From: Actinomycetota bacterium
GTDB taxonomy: Bacteria > Actinomycetota > Geothermincolia > Geothermincolales > RBG-13-55-18
Direction: 5' to 3'
Length of the DNA: 64,000 nt
Assembly: GCA_014360645.1 (NCBI GenBank)
Contig: JACIXD010000008.1
Location: 1-64,000, forward strand
Shown piece after piece: positions 25,807 through 35,047 of this stretch. Positions within the stretch are counted from its first letter, which is position 1. Each line of letters begins with the position of its first letter. Position numbers and translations under genes: made by a program. The notes beneath the pieces were generated by a model. It had not been told where the DNA came from. It worked only from the letters and a program-made list of their open reading frames with translations, and made no database searches.

Positions 25807-28299
25807 TTACCTCTCGCCGTCAGCCGCCATCTCCTCCCCGTCGACGATACCGCCGTTGTGCCTCGACGAGACGATGGCGAGCACGCTCGGCAGCACCAGG
25901 ACCGCGCCGAGGAGGGCGCCCAGCAGGCCTACGGCGGTGGTGAAGCCGAAGCGCTGCATTATGGCCATGCCGGAGAGGCCGAGGATGAAGAACACCCCCA
26001 TGGTGGTGAGAGCCGCCGCCACCAGCGCACGGCCCACGTGTTTCACGGTGTTGCGGATGGCCTCCTCGACCCCCGTGCCGTTGACGTGCCATTCCTCACG
26101 GAAGCGGTGAGTGATGTGGATACCGAAGTCGATGCCCACTCCGATGACCAGGGAGGCCACCATCACTGTCATGAGGTCCAGCGGCCACCCCAGGGCGAAG
26201 AGGAAGACCAGCTCCGCCGCCATCCCGCACACCACCACCACCAGGGTGCAGATCCCGTAGACCAACGACTTGAAGACCACCACCAGCACCAGGGCGCAGA
26301 GGAGCAAGGCCAGCCCCGAGGTCTTGAGCTGGGTGGGGAGGATGTTGCCCAGCAGGTCCGCCACCAGCACCGTGAATCCCGTGGTAGAATATCCCAGGCC
26401 GGAGCTCTCCGCGGCTGCCGTCGAGGCGTCGCGCATGATCTCCGCCTTCGTCCGCATCTCGTCCTCGGTCTCCGGGAAGCCGGAGTTGAGCATGATCATG
26501 GCTATCAGGTCGCCGTCCTTTTCCCCGACGAAGGCCTCCACGGGCATGCGCAGGGAGAGTTGCTCCACCACGGCCACCACCCCTTCCCTGGTGCCCGGGA
26601 GCTTCCCGTCGGGCGAGAACATGAGGATATAATCGGCGATGGAGCTGATCCTCTCCCGCGCGAAATAATCTTCCCGCTCGGGTTTGTTGCGGGGATCCAG
26701 GGGGATGGCGTTCTCGAGTTCCAGGATGGCGGCGAGGTTGGAGGGGTCGTAAACGTCTCCCCTGGCCAGGATGATATCCGCGTTCTGAGGCCCGAAGATA
26801 TCGCTGATCATCCGTCCTGCCTTCATGCTGGGCATCTCCTCGGGCATCATCTTGCGCACGTCCGCTCCCGTCCTCACGTTGAACACCGCGAAGGCGGCGA
26901 AGGCAAAGATCGCCAGGGCGATGATGGCCACCGCCCAGTGGTTGCGCTCCGAGAGCACGGCCATCCTCACCAGCACATTGTCGATGGCCGAGCCGTAGCG
27001 GGAATCACGCCGTCGGCGCCGCATCTTCTCCAGGTGAACCTGCTGCTTTTCCTCGTGTTTGCGGCGGTCACGGATGACGAGGATGGCGGGAAGGAGGGTG
27101 AGGGAGAGCAGGAAACTGAAGGCGATGCCCATCATGCAGAGGAGGCCGAAGTCGCGCATGGGGGGCATGTCGGTGATCATGAAGGACGAGAACCCGATGA
27201 GAGTGGTGATGGCGGTGAGGAAGACGGCCACTCCCACCGTCTTTACCGCGGTGGTAGCCGAGAGATTCACGCTGGCACCCCCCTCGCGCTCCTCGTAGTA
27301 GCGACTGAGGATGTGGATGACATAGGCGATGTTGATGCCCAGCATGAGGGGCATCACCGCCACGCTCATGGTGGTGTAGGTGATGCCCGCCCACCCCATG
27401 ACCCCCACGATCCAGATGATGGCCACCACGATGATGAGCAACAGCAGCCCGATGTCCGAGAAGCGCCGGAAGGTGAGGTAGAGGATGAGCATGACGAAGA
27501 GGAGGGCTATGAGCATGAGTCGGCTGGTCTCCTTCTGCATGAACTCCTGGGAATCCTTCTGTATGGAGGCATCGCCGGAGAAATAAACGCTGATGCCCTC
27601 GATCCCCGCGAGTTTCCCGGACACATAGGCCTCGAGGTCCTTCACCAGCGCCGTCAGGGCGTTCTCGCTCAGGTCGGGGTCGAGCTGGAACTTGACCAGG
27701 GTGGCGGTGGCGTCGCCGGATATCATCCCCGCTATCTGTTCTCGGTTCTCCTGGAAGATGGCCAGCAATCCCGCGCGCGCCTCCTCGTCGAGGCCTCCTC
27801 TGGCGAGGGCGGCCATCAGGGCTAGGAAGGGCGAATCGGGACGCGGGTCGAGGTAGAAGTCGAGGAACTGCTCCAGGGCGGCGTCGTCCACGGAGCCCGG
27901 GTTGAGGGGTGCCTCTATCCCCGCCGCCTGGAGCATCTCCGGCAGGCGGTACTTGACGAAGTCGAGGTAGGTCTCCACCTTCAGCACCGAGCCCTCGGGC
28001 ACGCCGTTTTCCGTCGCGTCCCCGGGGTCCATGGACAGCAGGGCACGGGCCGTCTCAGGGGCGGCGACGTCGTCCGCGGTGAGCAGGACGATCTCGCTGG
28101 AGACGCCCCCGAAGACGTCCTTGACCTCGTCCCAGGCCTTGATGGAGTCGTAGTGCTTGGGCATCATGGCTTCCTGGCTGAGCTCGGTGCTCACGTGCGG
28201 GAAACCGGCCACGAGAAAGGCGGTGATCAGGGCGACCACGGCGATCACCAACCACGGTCGCCGTTCCGATTGTGTGGCCAGGAACTCGAATAACTTCAT
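25807..28299 (-). CDS. RND-superfamily exporter, HAE3/MMPL-like
   Basis: 830 residues built of two similar halves, each with one TM helix, a large external domain and a five- to six-helix membrane bundle (about 230-420 and 640-820). Sterol-sensing-like helices such as L-M-L-G-I-N-I-A-Y-V-I-H and V-I-G-V-G-I-D-F-G-I-H carry the conserved Gly/Asp of proton-driven RND pumps. This branch in actinobacteria usually moves lipids or hydrophobic compounds, often as a dimer or trimer without a fusion protein. GGAGGAAAGG precedes the ATG. No regulator is next to it. Confidence 0.88.
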   Translation of the reverse strand: MKLFEFLATQSERRPWLVIAVVALITAFLVAGFPHVSTELSQEAMMPKHYDSIKAWDEVKDVFGGVSSEIVLLTADDVAAPETARALLSMDPGDATENGVPEGSVLKVETYLDFVKYRLPEMLQAAGIEAPLNPGSVDDAALEQFLDFYLDPRPDSPFLALMAALARGGLDEEARAGLLAIFQENREQIAGMISGDATATLVKFQLDPDLSENALTALVKDLEAYVSGKLAGIEGISVYFSGDASIQKDSQEFMQKETSRLMLIALLFVMLILYLTFRRFSDIGLLLLIIVVAIIWIVGVMGWAGITYTTMSVAVMPLMLGINIAYVIHILSRYYEEREGGASVNLSATTAVKTVGVAVFLTAITTLIGFSSFMITDMPPMRDFGLLCMMGIAFSFLLSLTLLPAILVIRDRRKHEEKQQVHLEKMRRRRRDSRYGSAIDNVLVRMAVLSERNHWAVAIIALAIFAFAAFAVFNVRTGADVRKMMPEEMPSMKAGRMISDIFGPQNADIILARGDVYDPSNLAAILELENAIPLDPRNKPEREDYFARERISSIADYILMFSPDGKLPGTREGVVAVVEQLSLRMPVEAFVGEKDGDLIAMIMLNSGFPETEDEMRTKAEIMRDASTAAAESSGLGYSTTGFTVLVADLLGNILPTQLKTSGLALLLCALVLVVVFKSLVYGICTLVVVVCGMAAELVFLFALGWPLDLMTVMVASLVIGVGIDFGIHITHRFREEWHVNGTGVEEAIRNTVKHVGRALVAAALTTMGVFFILGLSGMAIMQRFGFTTAVGLLGALLGAVLVLPSVLAIVSSRHNGGIVDGEEMAADGER

Positions 28300-29410
28300 G
28301 GACCTTTCCTCCCCGCTCTAACGACAAGTCCGTAGTTCCCGCGACGCGTGTGCCCAGACGAGGCAGCTTGCACGGACGGCGTGTGAGATCGTGCTGCATT
28401 GAGTTCAGCTTCCCCGTCGTACGGCCTTAAATCGATCCCGGAAACCACCGTCAAACCCATTTTCTCCCGCAATAACCGCGGCGTCGTTTCCTGCAGGACC
28501 TCGACACGTCCTTACCTCATGCCTCGAGCGCCCATCCTCAGCCGGGAGACGACATGCCGCCCGAAGGCTCACATCAAGCCCATCCCCGCGCGGGGACCGG
28601 AAGAGAAGTGTCCTTTCCGCACGCAGGCCGTGGGCTCACAGCGGCAGGCTTCATCCCGGCGTCGCGCACCACCACAAAGCAGACCGCCCTTTATCATTCG
28701 AACCTGCCCGGGACTTTCTTTAACGGTCCAGGTGAGGCAGGCCGGTCAGGGCACTCCGGCGGCGGGGTTCTTCCGCGGCGCTTCGTCGCCCCCTCCTCCG
28801 CCCCGGCATCTCGCCGCCTCGCTTGCTCTCGAGACGCCCTCAAAACAGACACTCATATAAGATATTGTCTCGGGACACGCAAGTCAACTGCGGGAAAGCG
28901 GAGGCATCCGACGCTGTCTTCGCGGCTTAACCGCCGTCGGACAGCCACGCGGGCTCTATGTGGTTAGGCGTGGCTTTCTGGAGCCGCCCCCGTGGAGGAT
29001 GCGCCTTCGGCCTTCAATATTGCCGGTGCGCCGGGGATAGAAGGGCTTTTATCGCCCACTGCATCGACAAGGCGACATCTCTTTTTGACGATGGTGTTTA
29101 TAATGCAACATGTCTTGAACGATTATCCTGGACGGAGCAGCGTTTTCCTGGTCCTGGCCGCGGCATTCTTTACGCAGCAATATATCCCCCGGACTCGGAT
29201 GCATTTTCCCGGTCCTGACCGCCGCATTTTTATGCATCTGTAAACAATCGAGGCGGATTCGGGAGGGCCCCGTGCCCCGACGAGACGGCGCCGCCCTTTT
29301 CCGGCCGAGTTCCCGCCGCCGTCACGCTTAGTGCGCGGTTCCGCAGGAGCGTATGATAAGAGCGTGAGCACGGTCGGAAGACGGGCGGTGGCGCGGAGGT
29401 GAACGGGAAC
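28300..29410. other. 1.1-kb intergenic region
   Basis: Lies between divergent genes. Open frames on both strands are short and lack ribosome-binding sites. At 29142-29176 and 29203-29237 an imperfect direct repeat (ttttcct/cggtcctgg/accgc-gcat) occurs twice with a 61-bp offset in the promoter-side half. Otherwise I see nothing; a decayed gene is possible. Confidence 0.35.
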
Positions 29411-30484
29411 ATGGCGAGGAGCGTGGTGGTGGCCATGAGCGGGGGCGTGGACTCCGCCGCCGCGGTCGCCGTCCTTCATGAAGAGGGGTACCGCGTCATC
29501 GGGGTTACCTTCCGGCTGTGGGAGGATGTGTCCGGGAAGAGGAGCGGCCCGCGACCTTGTTCGCTCGCGGGGGCGGAAAGGGCGGCCGCGGTGGCGCGGC
29601 GTCTGGGATGCGAGCACCAGGTGATAGACCTCCGGGAGCACTTTTTCTCCCGGGTGGTGGAGCCCTTCGCGCGGGAATACCTGCGGGGGCGCACCCCCAA
29701 CCCCTGCGTGGAATGCAACCGTTGGGTGAAATTCCCGGCCCTCATCGGGGTGGCGGACGGCCTGGGCGCCGACCTCGTGGCCACCGGTCATTACGCGCGC
29801 GCCTGCACCGGAGATGACGGCAGGATATCCCTCCTGCGCGCCTCGTACCGTCCCAAGGACCAGTCCTACGTGCTGTACCGCCTGGGACAGGAGGTCATCT
29901 CCCGCTGCCTCTTCCCCAACCAGGACATGGACAAGGAGGAGGCGCGTCGCCGGGCTAGAGCGGTCGGGTTGGCCGTCGACCGGAGCGAGGAGAGCCAGAA
30001 GATATGCTTCCTGTGCGGGGAGGACTACCGGGCTTTCCTGGCGCGCCGTTATCCGGAAGCCCTGGCGCCCGGCCCCCTTCTGGACACTTCCGGCAACAGA
30101 CTGGGGGAGCACAAGGGGATCGCCTTTTACACCGTCGGGCAGAGGCGCGGCCTGGGGGTATCGGCTCCCCATCCCCTCTACGTGGTGGAGCTGGATCCGG
30201 CGAGTAGGGCGGTAGTCCTGGGCACCAGGGAAGAGGTTCCGGGGAGCCGGCTGCGCGCGGAGGAGGCGCACTGGGTCAGTGGCTTCCCGCCGGGCGAGGA
30301 ATATGCCCTGGAGGCCATGGCGCGCTACAACACCGAACCCGTGCCCGGCCGGTTGCGCGCGGAAGGGGATTCCTTCGAGCTCTCATTCTCATCGAGGGTC
30401 TGGGCCCTCACCCCCGGCCAGCACGCCGTGATCTACCGCGGCGACGAGGTGCTGGGAGGCGGCGTGATCGCAAAAGCGCACTGA
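29411..30484 (+). CDS. mnmA: tRNA-specific 2-thiouridylase
   Basis: 357 residues. It thiolates U34 in tRNA-Lys, -Glu and -Gln. The PP-loop S-G-G-V-D-S is near residue 10; the two catalytic cysteines are in T-P-N-P-C-V-E-C-N and K-I-C-F-L-C-G, and the beta-barrel C-terminal domain is present. ATG 29411 is preferred; the in-frame GTG at 29399 overlaps the GGAGG itself. It stands alone: no cysteine desulfurase is adjacent. Confidence 0.93.
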   Translation: MARSVVVAMSGGVDSAAAVAVLHEEGYRVIGVTFRLWEDVSGKRSGPRPCSLAGAERAAAVARRLGCEHQVIDLREHFFSRVVEPFAREYLRGRTPNPCVECNRWVKFPALIGVADGLGADLVATGHYARACTGDDGRISLLRASYRPKDQSYVLYRLGQEVISRCLFPNQDMDKEEARRRARAVGLAVDRSEESQKICFLCGEDYRAFLARRYPEALAPGPLLDTSGNRLGEHKGIAFYTVGQRRGLGVSAPHPLYVVELDPASRAVVLGTREEVPGSRLRAEEAHWVSGFPPGEEYALEAMARYNTEPVPGRLRAEGDSFELSFSSRVWALTPGQHAVIYRGDEVLGGGVIAKAH

Positions 30485-30585
30485 TCCCGACGGCGGCCTT
30501 GTTTCCCGGCCGTCTCACTCGCTGGAACAGAAGTGTTCCACGGGGCATCGGGGCTCCGTCCATGCAAAAGATGCATGCTCCCACC

Positions 30586-31839
30586 CTACGCGTAGCTCCC
30601 GTATTCCATGGTAAACTCCACCCACACCTTAACGAGCTCCGGGTCCGCCTCGTCCAGCACCGTGTTGCTGGACATGATGAACCCGCCATCTCTGCCGACC
30701 ACGTCGATGAGCTTGCGGGCATATTCCTTCACCAGCTCGGCGTTCCCGGCCTGCAGGAGCGAAAGGGGCATATCCCCGGCGATACACATCACCTCTCCGA
30801 TCACCTCCTTGGCCTTGAAGAGATCGGAGCGGTCAAACATGCCCATTATCTTTCCGGGAGGGAGTTTTGCCAGGTAATGCATGCGTTGGTCGTAGGTCCC
30901 CTCGAAGAACGGACAGGGCACCAGCCCCTCGGCGATAAGGCTTTCAACCAGGTCTTTGAAGCACGGCCAGTAGAAGCGGTCGAACTGTTCCAGGGACATG
31001 AAGCCGTCGGCGCCGCGGTGCATAGGGATGAAGACTCGTGGATTGCCGCTCATCCTGGCCTGGGTGACTGCCGTCTCCACGAGCAGGGGCAGGAGCTTTT
31101 CCTGTGCTGCCACCAGCTTATCGGGACACCTGTACATGTCCAGCATGGCGCCTCGCATGCCGCGCAGCATATCGGAGATGACGTCGAAGGGAGCCAGGGT
31201 TATGGCGGTGCTGAAGGCTGGAAACTCACGTTCGTTCATGCGCGCCTCGAACTCCATGTATCCTGACGTCCAGCGCATGGATTCGGCAGCGGCTTCCGTT
31301 ACCGCGCGCAGGGCTTCCGCCAGGGGAGGGAGGGCGAACATTCCCACCATAGTAGCCCCGACATAGCCCATGACCATGCTCTTGAGCGGAGGGAGCAAGG
31401 CAAGTCCCTCGAGAGCGCCGAAGATGCGAGGCGTGTATATCCTGAGGGCGAAATCGGACGGGTCATCGAGGAAAGCGTCATATTCATCAGCGGACATGTA
31501 TTCACCTTCCACGAACTGGAAGGGAACGTCCGGCCCGAGGTCTCGGCCGGGCAATTTGAGCAGCCGGGTCTGGAGCCGGTCGTGCACCGCTCCCCCGGTT
31601 ATCACGGCCGCACCCGGCTGGAAATAGAGGTCAGGCTGGAAGTCCTCGATGGTTTTCTCGTTGGCGGCAAGCCAGTTGTCCAGGTCGTAAAAAGCCTGCT
31701 GGTATGTTATTCCCGCGTAACGCGCCGGAAAAAGCCCCAGCATGAGGAATATCGGTACGCGGTCGGGCTTCTCCAGGGCTATCGCCGCGCTTATGCGCGC
31801 CAGCCTCTGGTCGTAGGCGTCTGCATGAGATATGGCCAT
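30586..31839 (-). CDS. Uroporphyrinogen decarboxylase-fold methyltransferase (MtaA/MtbA-like)
   Basis: 417 residues with the URO-D TIM-barrel pattern. Members next to corrinoid proteins act as methylcobamide methyltransferases rather than decarboxylases. The zinc-binding H-x-C pattern of classical MtaA is not obvious; candidate residues are in M-H-R-G-A-D-G and V-P-C-P-F-F-E. It begins 5 bp after the corrinoid-protein stop; ATG 31839 is chosen because GGGGAGGTGA lies 5-8 nt upstream. The pair suggests one-carbon or demethylation chemistry; the methyl donor is unknown. Confidence 0.8.
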   Translation of the reverse strand: MAISHADAYDQRLARISAAIALEKPDRVPIFLMLGLFPARYAGITYQQAFYDLDNWLAANEKTIEDFQPDLYFQPGAAVITGGAVHDRLQTRLLKLPGRDLGPDVPFQFVEGEYMSADEYDAFLDDPSDFALRIYTPRIFGALEGLALLPPLKSMVMGYVGATMVGMFALPPLAEALRAVTEAAAESMRWTSGYMEFEARMNEREFPAFSTAITLAPFDVISDMLRGMRGAMLDMYRCPDKLVAAQEKLLPLLVETAVTQARMSGNPRVFIPMHRGADGFMSLEQFDRFYWPCFKDLVESLIAEGLVPCPFFEGTYDQRMHYLAKLPPGKIMGMFDRSDLFKAKEVIGEVMCIAGDMPLSLLQAGNAELVKEYARKLIDVVGRDGGFIMSSNTVLDEADPELVKVWVEFTMEYGSYA

Positions 31840-31844
31840 CGCCG

Positions 31845-32546
31845 TCACCTCCCCGTCCATCCCTTGGCAAGGGATACCGCCGCCACCGCGTCCGCGCCGT
31901 ATGCGTCGGCCCCGACGTACTCGCGCACCTGATCGTCGACTGTCCCGCCGCCCACCATGATCTTGACGTCGGACCTGAGGCCTGCCTCCTCCACCGCTGC
32001 TACCGTACGTTTCATGGCCTCATAGGCGAGCGTCAAAAGGCAACTCAGGCCCACTACATCCGGCTTGAGCTCCGCGATCTTCTCCACGAACATGCTCGGC
32101 GGGACGTCCACCCCGAGGTCTATGACCTCGAACCCGTTCACGTCGAGCATGAACACCACGATGTTCTTACCTATGTCGTGGATGTCGCCCTCGACCGTGC
32201 CCATCAGCACCTTTCCGAGCCTCTCGGGTCCCCTGTCGTCTTTTATCCTGGGCTTGATAAGATCCGAAATCCCGGAGAGGATCTCTCCCGACATGATGAG
32301 GTCCGGCAGGAACAACTCGCCTTTCTCGAAGCCCTCACCGACCTTCTCCATGGCCTTCCGGCATAAGGCCAGGATCTCCATGGGATCTGCGCCCCCCTCG
32401 AGCATCTCCGCGACCAGGGCGAGCGACCTCTCTTCCTCCATCTCCAGGATTGACCTTACGAGCTCTTCTTGAGCTTCTCCGGTGGGGAAACCGCCGGCGC
32501 CTTCCCCTTTGCCCCCGCTGTCCTTGTCGCGTATGTCGTCCACCAT
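31845..32546 (-). CDS. Corrinoid (B12-binding) protein, MtaC/MtbC/MtmC-like
   Basis: 233 residues. A B12-binding cap helical domain (about 25-105, M-E-E-E-R-S-L-A-L-V-A-E-M-L) precedes a Rossmann cobalamin domain with the lower-ligand motif G-D-I-H-D-I-G-K-N (His123) and G-x-x-x-x-L and G-G-G downstream motifs. It carries the methyl-cobamide between two methyltransferases. ATG 32546 follows AAGGGGG/GGGAG; a longer upstream frame is low-complexity and rejected. A 20-residue Gly-rich leader precedes the cap domain. Confidence 0.87.
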   Translation of the reverse strand: MVDDIRDKDSGGKGEGAGGFPTGEAQEELVRSILEMEEERSLALVAEMLEGGADPMEILALCRKAMEKVGEGFEKGELFLPDLIMSGEILSGISDLIKPRIKDDRGPERLGKVLMGTVEGDIHDIGKNIVVFMLDVNGFEVIDLGVDVPPSMFVEKIAELKPDVVGLSCLLTLAYEAMKRTVAAVEEAGLRSDVKIMVGGGTVDDQVREYVGADAYGADAVAAVSLAKGWTGR

Positions 32547-33183
32547 GACTCCCTGCCCCCTTTCCGAAACGTCCCGCATACATTCTTGCTGCCCGTTGCC
32601 GTCGGGCCGCGCAAGGCGGCGAGGCTTTCCCTCCCTCATCTCGCGGCTCTCGAAGGGTACTGCTGCCAAGAAGTCCGGCCAGGCCGCGTATAACGCAATC
32701 ATATGTTTCCCTCCAATCCCCCTTTTTACACGTAATAGGTGGGATCCGGCGTGCTCCGCAGGCACCTCAACCTCCCGTCCGCTGCCCGGCGCTCCCCGTA
32801 AACCCGGAGGCAAGGACTTGAGCGAGGTAAGGGAGTGAGGAAAAAGCGCAAACCCTTGCGCTGACTTTACGGTGGAGTCCGCATGGAAGGATAAAGTGAT
32901 GTCAAAGCCGCTCTCCGTACACCAGAGCGAGGTGTCGAGGGTCAGGGCCTTTGCGAGACACCCTCGGGGAGCAGGGGTTTACCGCCCTCGTTGACGTGGT
33001 TCGGAACCCTGAAGTCCGACTACATAAACCGCTTTTCGCTGACCGGGAGATCTCGCCGGGTCGATTCTTGAACATGGCAGTCGAGGTCCTGGACAGCCCA
33101 CGGGACGCGTTTGCCGGGGGGTCCCGCCGGGTTGGGGGCGAACCGCGGCACTGAGGTCTCCGACACGCCCAGGCCGTATCCGC
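32547..33183. other. Intergenic region
   Basis: 637 bp between two leftward genes (thiM and the corrinoid gene). An open frame at about 32951-33154 (+) lacks a ribosome-binding site and similarity. No terminator or riboswitch is recognised. Confidence 0.3.
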
Positions 33184-34014
33184 TCATCCGACGCTTTCCA
33201 GCGTCACCCGGAGGTCCTCGAGGGGCGCGCGCCCCGAGGAGAGCCTGTAGACCTGGTCGTACAGGGCCGCGTGGAAGGAGCCGGGTAGCCCGCCCGAGGC
33301 AGCGGCGGCAAGCTCGCCCGCCAGACCGAAGAGGGCAAGGGCGGAGGCGGCGGCCTCGAGGTGGGGCTCGCCCCCCGCCAGCAGCACGGCGATGGCGGTG
33401 GTGGCCATGCAGCCCGTTCCCGTGACCATCCCCAGGAGCTCGTGTCCGTTGCTCACCCTCGCCAGCCGGGAGCCGTCGCTCACCGCGTCCACCGCACCCG
33501 TGACCGCCACCACGCATCCCAGGGAGGAGGCCAGCGCGGAGGCCACGGCGGTGGCGTCGCCCGTGAAGGACAGTGAATCGACCCCGCGTATCTCCGCCGC
33601 CTCCCCCGCCAGGCGGGCGATCTCGGCCGCGTTGCCGCGCACCGCCGCGAAACGCACCTCCTCCAGTAGCCGGTGTGCCAGGCGGGTGCGGTAGGCGGTG
33701 GCGCCGGCCCCCACGGGGTCGAGGATCACCGGCACGCCCGCGCGGTTGGCCGCCCTGCCGGCGGCGCACATGGCCTCCTCGAGCTCGGGGTAGGGGGTCC
33801 CCATGTTGATCACCAGCGCGCCCGCCTGGGCGGCCATCTCCTCCACCTCCGCGGCGGCATGGGCCATCACCGGAGAAGCTCCCAGGCAGAGGGTGAGGTT
33901 GGCGGTCTCGTTCATGACCACGAAGTTGGTGATGTGGTGGATGAGCGGCCTTTCGGCGGCGATCCGCTCCAGCCTCTCGGCCAGAAAGCCCGCGGCATCG
34001 AAGTCATCGCTCAC
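33184..34014 (-). CDS. thiM: Hydroxyethylthiazole kinase
   Basis: 276 residues of the ribokinase-like ThiM family. It phosphorylates 4-methyl-5-hydroxyethylthiazole in thiamine salvage. Diagnostic pieces: I-H-H-I-T-N-F-V-V-M-N near the start, D-P-V-G-A-G-A-T, and the catalytic anion-hole G-T-G-C-M-A-T-T, which keeps the catalytic Cys. The GTG start follows GGAGG by 6 nt. No thiE or thiD lies beside it and I could not identify a TPP riboswitch upstream. Confidence 0.92.
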   Translation of the reverse strand: MSDDFDAAGFLAERLERIAAERPLIHHITNFVVMNETANLTLCLGASPVMAHAAAEVEEMAAQAGALVINMGTPYPELEEAMCAAGRAANRAGVPVILDPVGAGATAYRTRLAHRLLEEVRFAAVRGNAAEIARLAGEAAEIRGVDSLSFTGDATAVASALASSLGCVVAVTGAVDAVSDGSRLARVSNGHELLGMVTGTGCMATTAIAVLLAGGEPHLEAAASALALFGLAGELAAAASGGLPGSFHAALYDQVYRLSSGRAPLEDLRVTLESVG

Positions 34015-34300
34015 GGTTTACCTCCTCACGCGTTTGGGCCGGCAGGGGCGGCCAGGACGTCTGCCAGGAGATTAGCATATCCTGGTCTTTTCATGCCCGC
34101 CCGTTGGCATGCTATGCCCGCTCATTGATATGTCCACTCGTCGGAAGGTCGAGGCAACCTATGATGCTCGACCTGAAAAGACGTGGGGCTTCGCGGACAG
34201 GGGAGCGGCGGCAAAAGAGAATCATAACGCGGACCCCCGCGTTACCAGCTGATTCAGGACAACATCCTCATATAGAGCATGAGTCCGGCGCCCTCCTGCT

Positions 34301-34389
34301 CTGACCGCTCCACGGCCGGAGAGGGCAAGGCGACGTCCTTTCCCTGATGATCGGCATCCCGCTGACCGCTCCACGGCCGAGGAGGGCAA
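34301..34389. repeat. 28-bp imperfect direct repeat, 61-bp offset
   Basis: ctgaccgctccacggccg followed by g/a-gagagggcaa occurs at 34301-34328 and 34362-34389. Each copy can form a small hairpin (ctcc...gga/cgg). It lies in the 416-bp gap between thiM and the response regulator, which holds no gene. Confidence 0.7.
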
Positions 34390-34430
34390 AAACTCCCTCT
34401 CAGCCGTGACCGGATACCGGCCTGTCTTCG

Positions 34431-34832
34431 CTACCCTGTTTCCCCGCCCGCGAGCAGGGTTGACACCGTTTCCAGGAGCTGGTCGGGGTCGGCCGGCTTG
34501 TCCAGGTAGGCGGCATACTCCATGGAACGCCCAGTCTCCAGCTCGTAACGGCGCCTGCTCACCTCCTCCCGCACCGAGGTCAGGATGACCACGGGGATCT
34601 TCGACCAGCGCTCGTAGCGCGGGTCCCGCAGCATGTCCATGACCGCGAAACCGTCCACGTGGGGCATGAGGAGGTCGAGGATGATGAGGTCCGGGTTCTC
34701 CAGCTTCACCTTCTCCAAGGCCTCGGAGCCGTCCCTGGCGGTGACGATCTCGTATCCCTCCTCCTCGAGGATCATGGAGACCACGTCGATGACGTCGGGG
34801 TCGTCGTCCGCCAGCAGTATCTTCTTGGCCAT
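34431..34832 (-). CDS. Single-domain (CheY-like) response regulator
   Basis: 133 residues consisting only of a receiver domain: acidic pair D-D-D-P near residue 10, phosphoacceptor in L-I-I-L-D-L-L-M-P-H (about 53), conserved T-S and K-P-A near 110. With no output domain it probably acts by protein contact. It lies 215 bp downstream of the GAF kinase in the same direction, so the two are a likely pair. AAGGCGG precedes the ATG. Confidence 0.88.
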   Translation of the reverse strand: MAKKILLADDDPDVIDVVSMILEEEGYEIVTARDGSEALEKVKLENPDLIILDLLMPHVDGFAVMDMLRDPRYERWSKIPVVILTSVREEVSRRRYELETGRSMEYAAYLDKPADPDQLLETVSTLLAGGETG

Positions 34833-35047
34833 GGCAACTAACCGCCTTTCTCTCGCTCCACGCCGTTCCCGCCCGGCCCGGTGGGCTACCGGTCCGTCTT
34901 GCCTTCTACATGATTATATCCCCGGCGCAGGGCGAAAAGGTCTTTTCTTTGGCCGGCGGCGCGGACGGGCGGCGGGATGCGGACAGGCCGACGTGGCCTC
35001 GCTCGAAGCCTCCGCGAGAAAGGGGCGTATGCCGCGGAGTGGCGTCG

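Noticed and set aside
34015-34430. Possible TPP riboswitch upstream of thiM
   Set aside because: A CTGAGAGGG word occurs on the - strand near 34395-34405, but the other TPP core elements (GAACCTGATC, TAATGCC) are missing and it lies over 380 bp from the start, past two imperfect direct repeats that explain the local structure.
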